A stretch of DNA of 64,000 nucleotides from contig NC_058192.1 in NCBI RefSeq assembly GCF_907165205.1, positions 11,718,001-11,782,000 on the forward strand, read 5' to 3'. The notes beneath the pieces were generated by a model. It saw nothing but the letters and a program-made list of their open reading frames with translations. It searched no databases and had not been told where the DNA came from. The DNA comes from Coccinella septempunctata. Its lineage: Eukaryota; Arthropoda; Insecta; Coleoptera; Coccinellidae. The first letter of the stretch is position 1. Each line of letters starts with the position of its first letter. Made by a program: the position numbers and the translations under genes. Shown piece after piece: positions 11,070-21,734 of the stretch.

Positions 11070-11359
11070 CTGCAAACAGAAAAAACGCTCTGACCCTCGT
11101 ACAAGCTGACCGTGGGGAATCCCGGGACGTGATTGTCCTCCGGCAAGGCCCTGATGTTCTCCAGCTCGTGTCTGACTATCGTCTGACGTTCCGCGACCGT
11201 GAAGAGGTCCTCGACATTCATCCCTTGGGGCAGGAAGTCATCCAGTTGCTTCACGGTGAACTCACGCATCTGGCCGACGCTGTCCTCCTTCATCATCTCC
11301 ATCTCCTCGGCGGTGTCCAGGAATTTGGCCCTGGTGGCGGAGACGTGCAGGATGTATTG
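11070..11359 (-). CDS. ANO10: Anoctamin-10-like protein, second exon found
   Basis: The minus-strand exon begins after a TTTGTTCCAG acceptor at CAATACATC (phase 0) and ends TTTGCAG before a GTGAGG donor (phase 2): 96 codons plus two bases. It is distinctly GC-rich against its AT-rich introns. It reads QYILHVSATRAKFLDTAEE, then a stretch with MREFTVKQLDDFLP, FTVAERQTIVRHELENIRA and PGFPTVSLYEGQSV. In human ANO10 the corresponding region carries LTMAECQFIIKHELENLRA followed by PGYPQAKLYPGKSL, the end of the cytosolic N-terminal domain. The family produces membrane proteins of the TMEM16 group, ANO10/TMEM16K being an ER lipid scramblase. Phase and content join it to the exon at 13342-13557. Confidence 0.9.
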
Positions 11360-11519
11360 CTGGAACAAATTTCGGAATTTTACTCCTTTGTCTCGGAAAC
11401 TTTTAGTTTGAGGTAACGTAACCTGTCCTAGACAGAATTCTTCTCGAATAGAAACCAAGTTTTTAGCCCTACAATGATTTTTTTGGGGTATCCTGTGTCG
11501 AAAGATAATCGAAAAAGAT

Positions 11520-13110
11520 AGAGCCACTTAAAAATCCTTCAAGAGTGAACGTTTGCATTGAAGTCGATGAAATTTCGAGATTTATAACAACAAGAGTTAC
11601 TCTTTTAGAATATTTGTCATTTTTAGCTCTACAAAAGTGTTTTCCAACCTCTTTCATGACACGACCCAACACATAACCCAACTTTTTGGGAATTTTTTGT
11701 AGGTCAGCTTTCGAGTAGTTTTTCTTCCAGGATAATTATCGTAGATCTAAATGTGATACATATTCTGATAGAGCAGTTCTTTAAGTAATAAATCTGAGAA
11801 GTTCACCCATCTCGGCGCAACGGTTCGGTCTTGAGAAAGTTTTAACTGAACCCAACTTTTTGGGAATTTTTCGAAGGTCAGCTTTCGAGTAGTTTTTCCT
11901 CCAAGATGTTCATCGTGGATCCAAATGTGATACATATTCTCATAGAGCAATTCTTCTAGTACTAAATCTGAGAAGTTCATCCATTTCGGCACAACCGTTC
12001 GGTCTTGACGAATTCTCGAGTGAAATTCGCAATTTTTGAACAATGCCATTTCCAAGATGAAAATCTGAGCGAAGGGAGATAGGCCTCAGAAATTGCTCGC
12101 AATAGATTCAGCGTGTTCGAAAACCTATATTTTCATACCAAAATTTTAAATATCGGGCCCAGTTTAGGAGAAATTAAGTTGTTTTGTTTTTCTACTTTTC
12201 ATTTTCGAGTTGAACAGCTCTCTGGAGTGCAATTCTCTATTGTCAACTGTTTGGTTTTCTAGAATCTTCAGAACGAATTCTATGCATTTCATATCCTGAG
12301 ACAGTAATAAAACATCCTGATTTTCAGACAGAGTAGCAAATATGTCGTTTTAGGGGGGTCTAACCCCTTGTTCATTATTGACCCAAAAAAAAATCGAGAT
12401 TTTCGAAATCAAGTTTTTTTGCTTGGGTGGAGACCTTGGTAATGCTGATTATAAAACCGGAAATCCCAATTGGATCAGACGAATATTACAGGAGCTATCG
12501 CAGATTGAAAATTGTAATTGTTGAAAATAGCCATTTCCAAGTTGAAAATCTAAACTAAGGAAAACAGGTTTTCGAAATTGCTCGCAATACATTTAACATG
12601 TTCGAAAACCTACATTTGCTACCCCAACTTTCGTATAGATATCTAACACTGTTTACCAGAAAATCAAATTTTTAATTTTTCCATAATTCAACTTTCGAGT
12701 TAGGTTGTATCTAGCAGAAAAGTCATAGTAGATTTGATAGTAGATTTGATTAGTGATATATATTCTGAAAGATCAACTTTTCTTGTGATAAATCTACACA
12801 TTTCATTCATTCCGGCACAACCGTTCGGTCTTGAGGAAGTTTTAACTGAACCCAACTTTTTGGGAATTTTTCTATGGTCATCTTTCGAGTCGATTATCTC
12901 CCAGGAAAATTATCGTAGAACTAAACGTGATACATATTCTGAAAGAGCAACCCTTCTAGTAATAAATTTGAAAGTTTCTTCCATTTCGGCACATCCGTTC
13001 TGTCTTGACGAATTCTCAAGTGAAATTCCCAATTTTTCAAAAATGCCATTTCGGAGATAAAGGAGATAGGCTTCCGAAATTGCTCGCAATAGGGTTAACG
13101 GGTTCGAAAA
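11520..13110. repeat. Composite direct repeats filling the first anoctamin intron
   Basis: Units of about 172 bp carrying AACCCAACTTTTTGGGAATTTTT and CACAACCGTTCGGTCTTGA-type sequence occur as pairs: near 11675 and 11850, and again near 12690 and 12847. A second motif, GAAATTGCTCGCAATA followed by TTCGAAAAC, recurs at about 12090, 12580 and 13075. The order suggests a roughly 1-kb segment duplicated in direct orientation and then diverged. The open frames here (11747-12055 and 12734-13060) are repeats read as protein. No transposon protein was seen. Confidence 0.7.
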
Positions 13111-13341
13111 CTTAAATAAAAACATAAATCGTTTTTTTATATGTCACCTAATGTTGTTGTGCGAATTAACATTTTCATCAATTTCACAAATAAAGAGTAC
13201 GAAGAAAAATCACTTGAAATTAGAAAACAAATCAATTCTCACACAAAACGGTATCCGTCTTTATCGATTTTTTTTAGTGGGGTAATTCTTTCGACCTCTC
13301 GGAAACAATCTGATTTAATCTTGGAAATACAGGCAACTCAC

Positions 13342-13557
13342 CTCTTTTGCAGATCTTGGTTGCTTCATAACAACGAGCTCTGCACCGCCGTCTCTTTTGT
13401 GTCCTCTTATCTTCCTTATTAGCCATGCTAATGTTATATCAGGGGTCTCTTTGGCCACTGTCACAACTATATAGGTTGGAGGAAGTTGTTCTTCTTCCTC
13501 GTCCATCAAACTTGATGTTATTCTCTCATCCTCCACTGAGAAATTTGTTCTACTCAT
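13342..13557 (-). CDS. ANO10: Anoctamin-10-like protein, first coding exon
   Basis: The minus-strand ATG at 13557 opens 72 codons that end AAAGAG before a GTGAGT donor (phase 0, matching the next exon). The start MSRTNFSVEDER is followed by an acidic run (MDEEEEQ), then LPPTYIVVTVAKETPDITL, AWLIRKIRGHKRDGGAELVV and MKQPRSAKE. Human ANO10 near residues 20-50 has a hydrophobic beta-strand, then EWLKNRI-x3-KKDGGAQLLFRPL. The conserved KRDGGAEL / KKDGGAQL core and its distance to the next exon support orthology to the ANO10 group. A polypyrimidine-CAG (TTTTTCTTCAG) lies just ahead of GTGATATG, so a 5' UTR intron acceptor is possible. The ATG was chosen because the upstream frame is AT-rich and has no conserved content. 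Confidence 0.85.
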
Positions 13558-14118
13558 ATCACCTGAAGAAAAATTCTTCAGTCTTGTCCATATAAGCAAT
13601 ACTGTAAGATGGATACACTGGCAAAAGGTTTTGGAGCACTTTATAGATGAGTGCATTCTCTCAAGAAATATTTTGTACTTAAAATTTCGTGATTATAAAA
13701 TCCCCAAGACATCTGCATAGGATTCTAAACAGGGGTTAAATTTTTTTGTGAGAGTTAGTGAATCGTTAGTAGGTACCGTGAATTGTTATGAAAAGAAATA
13801 ATGAATGCATAAAGGTAGTTCAATTATTACTTCTACTTCACCCATCGTTCTATACCTAAAATCAGGTGCGTTATTTACTGGTAAGTGATTCATATTCGAA
13901 ATAGCACATCGAACTCACCATTGTCTCCGCCAGATAATTCTCAATTGTGGCACGTTTTCCGGGTATACAAGTATTAACTATTCGTAATTGGTTTCATCAG
14001 TTTCAGCAGGAGAAAATCAACAAGCCGGGCACGTATGCAACAATTGGGTTCGTTGCCAATATAATGTCATAACAGCATGATGTCATTTTTCAATCGAAAT
14101 AGTGATATCTGGTATCTA

Positions 14119-14806
14119 CCGTAGGAATTTCCATAGATGTCTGGACTCTATCAGATGCGGTTGGTTCTTCATTATCGAAATCGATAAAAGGAAGATATAT
14201 TTGAAATGACGAATCATTGAGGTCCGATAAAATTGAGACGAGTTTTGGAGAGATAAAATGAGATTCTTCTCTGCAGATTGAAAACAATTTGCAAAACAAG
14301 GCATTTCACAGAAACAGACTACCCATGATAGAAATAAGACCTCGAAACAATACATGATTTGAGTTAAGAGATAAGTTTAGGCCAAACATTTAGGATAATA
14401 AACTAGAAAACATTTAATCGAAAAACAATGTTATTCTAATCAATAGTATCATCAATTTTTGTAATGCATAGAATTTCTTATCTTGAAAACACTATCACCT
14501 CAAAAAGAATCTTCGATGTACTCTAGAAAAACTGTTTACAAAAAGTAGACCCAGGGATAACAACGGAAAGTTAAGGAGAGCCAGGATAGTCTAGAAACGC
14601 CACGAAAATTGTCCACCCTAGATCCTTCCTGACGTTTCTTATATTTATGAATGTCTTACCTCGTACCATTTCCAGATTTCTGTGTACATTCCATAACAAT
14701 TTTATGTAGGAATTATTTTCGTCGTGATTATCATCTTGATCTTCATCAGAATAATTCAAATGGGAACAAACGGAGGTGGTACGTTCAGGAAGGTTGTTGG
14801 ACATTC
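14119..14806 (-). CDS. Possible exon pair of an unidentified gene or upstream anoctamin exons
   Basis: On the minus strand, an ATG at 14806 opens a frame (MRMSNNLPERT, acidic SDEDQDDNHDEN) that reaches a GTACGAG-GTAAGA donor near 14657. Further down, TTTTCAATCTGCAG precedes an open stretch with ISPKLVSILSDLNDSS and FIDFDNEEPTASDRV that ends at ACG-GTAGAT near 14119. The reading phases of these two do not join in the frame beginning MRMSNN; a short alternative frame beginning MYTEIWKWYE would join. I do not recognise the product. They lie just upstream of the first anoctamin exon on the same strand and could be alternative 5' exons. Confidence 0.22.
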
Positions 14807-16348
14807 TCATCTTGATCGAGAATAAGAAGGGAATATTCGGGGATTTTCAGGAATTCTCTGCAAGGATAGTTAATAATGAACATTCTATGATTTTTTCTAC
14901 TTATTTGACTCGAATGGATTGAAAAGTAATGAAAGTAGAAGAGCAGGAAAATCATGGCAGTTCGACATAGCTATTCGATAGGAAATGGGAAAAAGCAATA
15001 AAAAAATCATAGGATACTATCAATACATCTGCAAATCTGCACGACGCAAAATCCTAGTATATTGTATCTTATGTAATATTGTGCATCGATATACTTGCGC
15101 AGAACTGAAAACTGAAATATACTCAACGTATAATGAATTGAGTGAAAAATTCAATTATACCATATTGGATTCCGAAGATCTTTCTTAGAAATCATTTGAT
15201 TTCTTAGTTGGGAGTCTGAAATCAATGGGTCTGATATCAATAGCCCACCCAAATTTGAAATTAAAAACGAACGCTCTGAAGTACTTGAGACTTTATGTTC
15301 TTAGGCTGAGCAGTGTAGGTTGAAATCCAAAGTTTGTTTGAGGTTAAAAATTTCAGAGGTTAGATACCAATCCAAAAGAACAAGACACTCGAGAGCAAAG
15401 AAGCATAAACTACAAGGCGGTTAATTAGAATGATTAGCTATGATCCTTCTGACTGGAGGAGTAATACCTGAGGTGCATCAACATATCGTGTTACACAGTA
15501 GCTGCCGATAAAAAAAGTTTCGCGTTTCGTGTCACCACTCACTACACAATATCAGGAATTTTTAAGCGATTTGATTGGAGTGCGACATCTAGTGAATCAA
15601 GCTCCAAGCTACGTTCTGAGTGAAGAGAAAGCGAAGAGAATGCTACAAAATATCAAAGGTTTCTCCATCTTAAGGAGCTCCTAGTGTTCTTCACAAGCTG
15701 GGTTCTTATTGAAAAGTTTAGTTCTTGACTACTAGATGACTGCCCATGTTCATAAAATAGCCTTGCTTCTACTGTAACAGTATAAGTTTAGTGCATAAGT
15801 CTACTGTCTATTTCACTAAACGCACTTATTTTTTTATCCCGTTTTTGAAAATCGCATAATAATTAAACAAATATTTAGTTTCATTGAACAGAAATAGGTG
15901 AGTAAATAAACATATTTCCCAACTGTGAATTCACCGTTTAATAATGTGCTAATTGATAAACTGTATAAATTTGAGGTCGATTTTTATCAGATACGTTCAG
16001 TTATCAATATAATATTTTTATGTAGAATCAAAATTTCTCATCAGAATCATAGCTATTGGTTGAAAAACTCACCTGTAAATCTATGTGCACCCTGAAATAT
16101 ACACAAAAATTTATTGTCGCTTCTGTCTTTCAATATTCTCGTGAATTTTCACATTTCCTCAATATCATTCTACCCAACTGATTTTTTGGTTCGGAAATCA
16201 TTCTTTCATGGGGCGTACTCTTCATTGAAATTCTAGAAACATTTTCATTTGACTGAAGCGACTGTCATTGTGTGATAATTTGTCACGTACCTGACGTGAG
16301 AATCGAGTCCAAAATATGTGAAATTTTTGTGAACTTTTATATATCGAA
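14807..16348. other. Non-genic interval between two oppositely oriented gene starts
   Basis: I see no supported coding region, repeat pair or RNA gene. The anoctamin-like gene runs leftward from 13.6 kb and the possible exon at 16349 runs rightward, so promoters could lie here. No core promoter is identified with confidence. Confidence 0.3.
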
Positions 16349-16451
16349 ATGACGACCCTCGAAGAGTTCTTTTCGATCAAGACCTGGCTGACTTTCATAT
16401 CTGTTTATTTTTTCCTCCTGTTCGTTATATTTTGCGTTGTTTGTATCAGAG
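16349..16451 (+). CDS. Possible first exon encoding an N-terminal membrane anchor
   Basis: The ATG at 16349 opens MTTLEEFFSIKTWLTFISV, followed by a hydrophobic stretch YFFLLFVIFCVVCIR, and ends AGAG before GTAATT, a plausible donor (phase 1, 34 codons plus one base). A short acidic start followed by about 20 hydrophobic residues looks like a signal anchor, as at the start of many ER enzymes. TATATATC lies 10-15 bp upstream of the ATG, too close to be a usual TATA box. I found no second exon and do not recognise the family. Confidence 0.33.
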
Positions 16452-17777
16452 GTAATTATGAGTTATTTTCCTCGATGAGATTGTCAACCTTGAAAGATTT
16501 CAGATCTGGTTCTGGCCATCAAATATTTCTTTCCATTGCCACACAAGAACGACTTTCCAGTTAAATATCCCATCAGGAAAAAGCAGTTTGTATGGGAGAA
16601 GTCTTTCGTATTATTCTGAATATTGTACGAAATTTTGATGTGTATGTAATTAATATAGTTTTGAAGTGAAAGAAATCTTATCTTGATTCTGGAGCATCAT
16701 GAGCAAAATCTCAATTATATAAGCAGTGCATGGAAATTTCAGCAGATTGATCAAATTTGATCAGGAAACTGAAGATAATAGCTTTCGAAATCTCACATAG
16801 GAACATACAATCTAGTTTGTTATGCTCAGAATATAAATTTTGCCGCACGGTGAAGCTATAAGAATATATTGATGAATGTAATTTTAAATTTATTCATTTG
16901 ATTGCTTAAGGATAACGCGAAGGTTATCCATCTGTTTCAATACAAATATCACTGAGTTAGATATAACACTATATGGTTCCTTCGAAATACACTGCTCAAT
17001 TGAATCGATAGGGATTACTCATCTTCCAACAATTTATTTCAGGAATATTCAACATGTTCATTTCGATCCGATCTCTCGTTGGTGGAAATTATTTTCTACC
17101 GGGTGAGCCAGAAAAAAAAATTTCTAAAAATAAATTCAATTACATTGGGCACGATGTTTCTGTGAACAAGAACTCTCGAAAAAATCAGCACGAAATGTAT
17201 CCCCTCTTTTTAGACTGTTAGGTGATACCCTTCTGTGCATTTCGACTCACATGTCCACTCTAACCTGCTGAAATCTGTATGTTAATCATCATTATCCCCG
17301 CTGTTTCAACCGATAACCCTTGCGGCCTCAGGCGAGGCAACAGGAAAGCACACCTGGAATGTTTGAATACACATCAAGTGCATTAATGAGAACGCGTATT
17401 GAACGGAGCTATGGTTTCAGCCATTCTACCTAGAAATCTGGGTTGCTGCAAACAAAAAACAACTACACACGTATAGGAACACAAAAAGGACCCCGTAATG
17501 TACTTCTGTGTATGAGTTCGCTCCGCTGAAATGTTGCATTTCGAGGCATTGATGAAAATAGAACAGCGACGATATTATGAAATGGGTTTTATCGCATTTC
17601 GGAATTGTGTGTCAGTTTTTCGTTACTGAAATAATTCAGAGAGACACATGTTTTGTGAGGTATTGTTTTGGTATGGCTTTTTGCAACATGGACAAAAGTT
17701 CGTGTACATACGCAGAAGTGTTACGCCCAATGCTCGACGAACTAAATAATATAGAAAACTGATCTACGATCTCAGAT
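16452..17777. other. Non-genic interval
   Basis: AT-rich sequence. The open frame at 17577-17762 shows no recognisable domain. Nothing else is supported. Confidence 0.3.
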
Positions 17778-18320
17778 AGTCATACTATGGTTTGCAAATT
17801 TTTATTGAGTCCTTGAATTAGTACAGGGGCAGACAATTTGAAAACTTGCCAGGCAAATTATGTCTCGACAAGGATGTTTTCAGAGAAAATGTCGGAACAG
17901 GTCAAATTTTATTCGGAGGGGGAGATGTTTCTAGCAGAATTGTAAGCCAAAATCTCCTCAATCTTAGGTGTAAGGGTTGTCACCCCCAAATTCCTAATAA
18001 GGAATAGAGGATGAGCTATACCTCAATTGAAAGACAATAGTATTAAGTAGAGGGACATATTGTCCTCCAATTGAAGTTTAGCTCACCCTCTATTCCTTAT
18101 GAAGAATTTAGGGGTGATAGCCCTTACATCTAGGTTTGTGTAGATTTCGCCTTACAATTTTGCACAAAATATGTCCCCCTCCCTTTAAAAATTGAACTGT
18201 TCCGGCTTTTTCTTTGAGAACATCCTTGTCGAGACATAATTGACCTGGCAAGTTCTCCAATTGTCACCTCCTGTAACTACTTCAAGGAATCAATAAAAAT
18301 TTGCAAACCATAGTATTCAT
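17778..18320. mobile_element. Foldback element, family F (complete palindrome)
   Basis: The sequence from CATACTATGGTTTGCAAATT (17781) returns inverted as AATTTGCAAACCATAGTAT at 18297-18316. Inside this, TACAGGGGCAGACAATTTG (17822) mirrors CAATTGTCACCTCCTGTA (18258-18275). The arms of about 260 bp meet near 18050. The inner CAGGGG..CTCCTG boundary resembles the CAGGGTG terminus of the other foldbacks, but the inverted homology continues about 40 bp beyond it on each side. The true element end is therefore unclear. No coding capacity. Confidence 0.8.
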
Positions 18321-18331
18321 ATAGACAGACA

Positions 18332-18552
18332 AGTGATCTTTCAATTGAAATTAATCTCACCCCCTATTCCTTATTACGAATTCAGGGGTGATAGCCCCTA
18401 CACTTAGGGTTGAAGAGATTTTGGCTTACAATTCTGCTCAAAATATGTCCACCCCGAATAAAAATTTACCTGTTCCGACTTTTTCTCCGAAAACATCCTT
18501 GTCGCGACACAATTGTCCTGTCAAGTTTTCAAATTGTCACCCTGTATACGAT
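18332..18552. repeat. Third arm of foldback family F
   Basis: Directly beyond the palindrome, a further copy of the right arm runs from GATCTTTCAATTGAAATTAA through ATTCAGGGGTGATAGCCCCTA and GACATCCTTGTCG-like sequence to CAAATTGTCACCCTGTATA. It makes one and a half elements side by side. This arm ends in the canonical CACCCTGTA, closer to the CAGGGTG consensus than the complete copy. Confidence 0.75.
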
Positions 18553-19051
18553 GATGGGAAGATTGTAAGTGATACGTACTAAAGCAGAATAAGCAGATAC
18601 CTCAAAACAGAACTGATATTGTGTTGTTTCCCAACCATCAGAACATGTGTATATTCGTCATCTTTAATTCAGGCGTGGTTGATGTGGTTGTCTGTTGCCT
18701 TGCTGTTCAAACCACCGTATGACGGTTCTCGGTTATTTTGATCGGTATAGTTATACCCCATTCACGGTAATTCCCAGTGATATATCACGCCGAAGCACAT
18801 CAGTTGCTTCAGCATTAGGTACCAAACATAGACCAAGGATATATGATTTACGGCTTGCAATTTGGTAGCTCTCTTGCAATTAGGAAATCTTGTGATGCAT
18901 CACCCATCCCGTTGATAAAAGCCATTATCGTTATGCAGTTTCACACAGTTCTGCATAATTGACCTCGACGTGCAGAGTGGAATGGAGGATCTGAAATTGG
19001 TTGCGAATAGGCTGACGTGGCCGATTACTATGGGTAATCTTTTGGGGAATA
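18553..19051. other. Non-genic interval
   Basis: No coding, RNA or repeat signal that I can support. Confidence 0.3.
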
Positions 19052-20293
19052 CGAGGATATATTGAAAAATTCTTAGCCTACTATGAAACAAACGAAATTT
19101 CAATGTCAAAATATTTCATTACTCAACATATTCTCCTCTTCATTGGATACATTTATTACAGCGAACCTTCAATGTCCTTTCGAAAAAATTTTTTCTTCTT
19201 GCTCTGCAAACCAGACATCCACAGCTTTTATTACCTCCTCGTTTGAAGAAAATTTACGACCTATTAAACTTTTTTTCAGTTGGGGAAAGAGATTATAGTC
19301 GGATGGAGCCAAATCTGGTGAATAAGAGGGGTGTTCTAGTAAATCAAACCCTAAATCAAGAATTTTTTACATGGCAACATGAGATTTTTATGCGGGGGCG
19401 ATGTCCTGCAAAAACAAAATACCTTTGGATAGCTTACCGCGTCTTTTCTCCGTAGAGTGCTCAATAATGTAGAATAGTAATCTCCGGTTATTGTTCTACC
19501 CTTATCCAAAACATCAATCATGATTACTCCATGGCAATCCCAAAAAACTTTTCTAGCAGATTTTTGGACACGAAACTTCTTATTTCTTGGAGAACCAGAG
19601 TGTCGCCATTCCATCGATTGTTGCTTTGTTTCTGGATCGTAGAAATGTACCCAAGTCTCATCCATAGTAACAATTTGGTTTAAGAAGTCAATATCGTTTT
19701 CAAATCGAGCACAAATCGTACGCGATGCATCTACTCTTGCACGCTTTTGGTCAACATTCAAACATTTGGGGATCCATTTTGCAGCAATTTCTCTCATTGA
19801 AGTGAACTATATGATGGACGCGTTCGTATGAAATATTCAGTGCTTCAAATATCAGTTTTAGCCCAATTCGACGGTCTGATGAAATCATATCGACTGCAGC
19901 GATATTTTCGTGGACTGACACAGAAACTGGCCTTCTCGATCGGTTATCATCTTCAATGGAAAATTTACCTCTTTTGAAGCTTGCAGACCAATTTTTTACT
20001 GTCGCATACGAAGGACATTGATCACCAAGGGTATTAAGCATATCTTTGTAAATCTGCTTACCTTAACCCTTTTGAATACAGGTACTTGATGATGGCTCGA
20101 TGCTCCAATTTTTCGATTTTCAAAATTTCGGTGGACATGTTCTGTCTTTTAATTTATTGCGTAACTCTGGTTTAATTTTTTGACCTAACTTCATATTGAC
20201 ACTTCAAATGAGTTATTGTTTGTTGCTATAGTAACGCAATATTTTTTTATGCATGGAACTGGTCTATGCTAACTAGATATCAATATATCCTCA
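19052..20293 (-). mobile_element. Mariner copy B, decayed
   Basis: The terminal inverted repeats CGAGGATATATTGA and TCAATATATCCTCA are flanked by TA at 19050-19051 and 20294-20295. The element is about 1.24 kb. Minus-strand fragments of transposase are VKNWSASFKRGKFSIEDD (20041-19751 frame), MDETWVHFYDPET and KFRVQKSARKVFWDCHGV (19797-19351 frame). Frame breaks separate the N-terminal and catalytic parts, and the QDNAPAH region is altered. The 3' untranslated part, ATTTATTACAGCGAACC, is intact and supplies the empty site that dates the insertion in copy A. Confidence 0.92.
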
Positions 20294-20295
20294 TA

Positions 20296-21730
20296 GACTA
20301 TAAAAAATTCGATTTTCCCTATTCATCTTGATTGTCACAAATTTTGGATAATCAGTTGAGTTGTTATTTTGAACCTCTAGTAATAAAATTAAGGGATTGG
20401 AATACGCTAAGAACATCTATATAGGCATGTGAAAATATATCACCAGTGTTGTTCAGAACAAAAGTTAAATTATACATGAAAGTATGCATAATTTAAAATG
20501 AAAGTGGAGCCGTTTTTAGAGCATTTTTTCCATAGTTCTAAATACCAAATAGTATAACGGTTTAAACAAATTTGGTTAAAAAACTGAAGAATTGACGTCG
20601 GTCCATGTATTTCATTATCACCACTGATAAGAAAACGATATAATATTGGCCCCACTCCATATACCTACGATATTAACTGAAACTTAAAGTGACTGTGAAA
20701 AGAAATGAGGTCTTCATCGTGCTACATTATTCCACATTATGCAGATCATGCCTTTTCCCGAACAAAGCAGCCCTTATCAGTATTCGAGCGTTAATCTAGC
20801 TCACATTTTGGACGGCCCTTTTCAACTACCGAGGAAAAATTTCATCGCATAATGGAGATCTTCCATCCCTGATCTGATTATGATACTCCCTTCAGAGGAG
20901 TCACTTATCGCGCTTGTAAGAATCACTTAATCGTGCAATGCTTTTAATTTATTCGAATGGAAGAATCATACGTGATATTCGGTAAATATCGGTGTCATTT
21001 CAATCATTTGTGCATACAAATTTGGAAAAAAATCAGTTCCTTCTGGAATAAGGATTTTCTCTATCTTGCTGAGGTGAGGTTTTGGAATGCCCATAAATTG
21101 AAGACGATTAAAAATTGTTTTGTGGTTATAAATGGGTTTCAAACTGATCGAAAACACCCACATAAAAAGAGCTATTAGGTACAATTCGAAGGTGAGGGTT
21201 TTCAATTTGACCTGCAAAAGATCTAGCGTATTCGAAAACCTTCAGTTTCCTACCAAACTGTTGAAGATTCGACTCAATTCCATTCAGAATGTAATGGAAG
21301 TGCCAGCCAGGAGGTTGAATATTTTTGTATTGGCCGAAGAGTGAATTGCAATCGAGGTCGAATAACTGAACTTCACTCAAAGTTCGAATATTGATTTCCA
21401 ATACACGAATCGGACGAAAAAGTACAAAATAAACATAACTCAACCCAATAACGTTTTGGTTCTGAATTTTCAATATCCGTTCAGGCCTCGCCGGACGAAA
21501 ACCTATTGAACTGTTTGTTTTTCCGATCCTTAACGAGAATACTATGAGCAAAATGTTGCTGTTTGAATTCCATTTGTTCACTTGGCCGTATCAACCTATT
21601 GGGTGCTAGTTTTTTCGAACAATCAGTGGTATGGGGCAGCTAATAATTCAGTCCAATTACGGAAAATTTCCTAGCTTTTGGTTGAAAATATTATAAGAAA
21701 AACTGGGTTACGCTGTTACTCATGCGCTAA
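20296..21730. other. Non-genic interval
   Basis: Open frames on both strands at 20957-21581 overlap each other and show no domain. CCGGACGAAAA and GGACGAAAAAG recur nearby. No gene is supported. Confidence 0.3.
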
Positions 21731-21734
21731 AATA

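Noticed and set aside
11747..12055. 102-residue minus-strand frame with an internal protein repeat
   Set aside because: The repetition comes from the underlying DNA repeat in the anoctamin intron.
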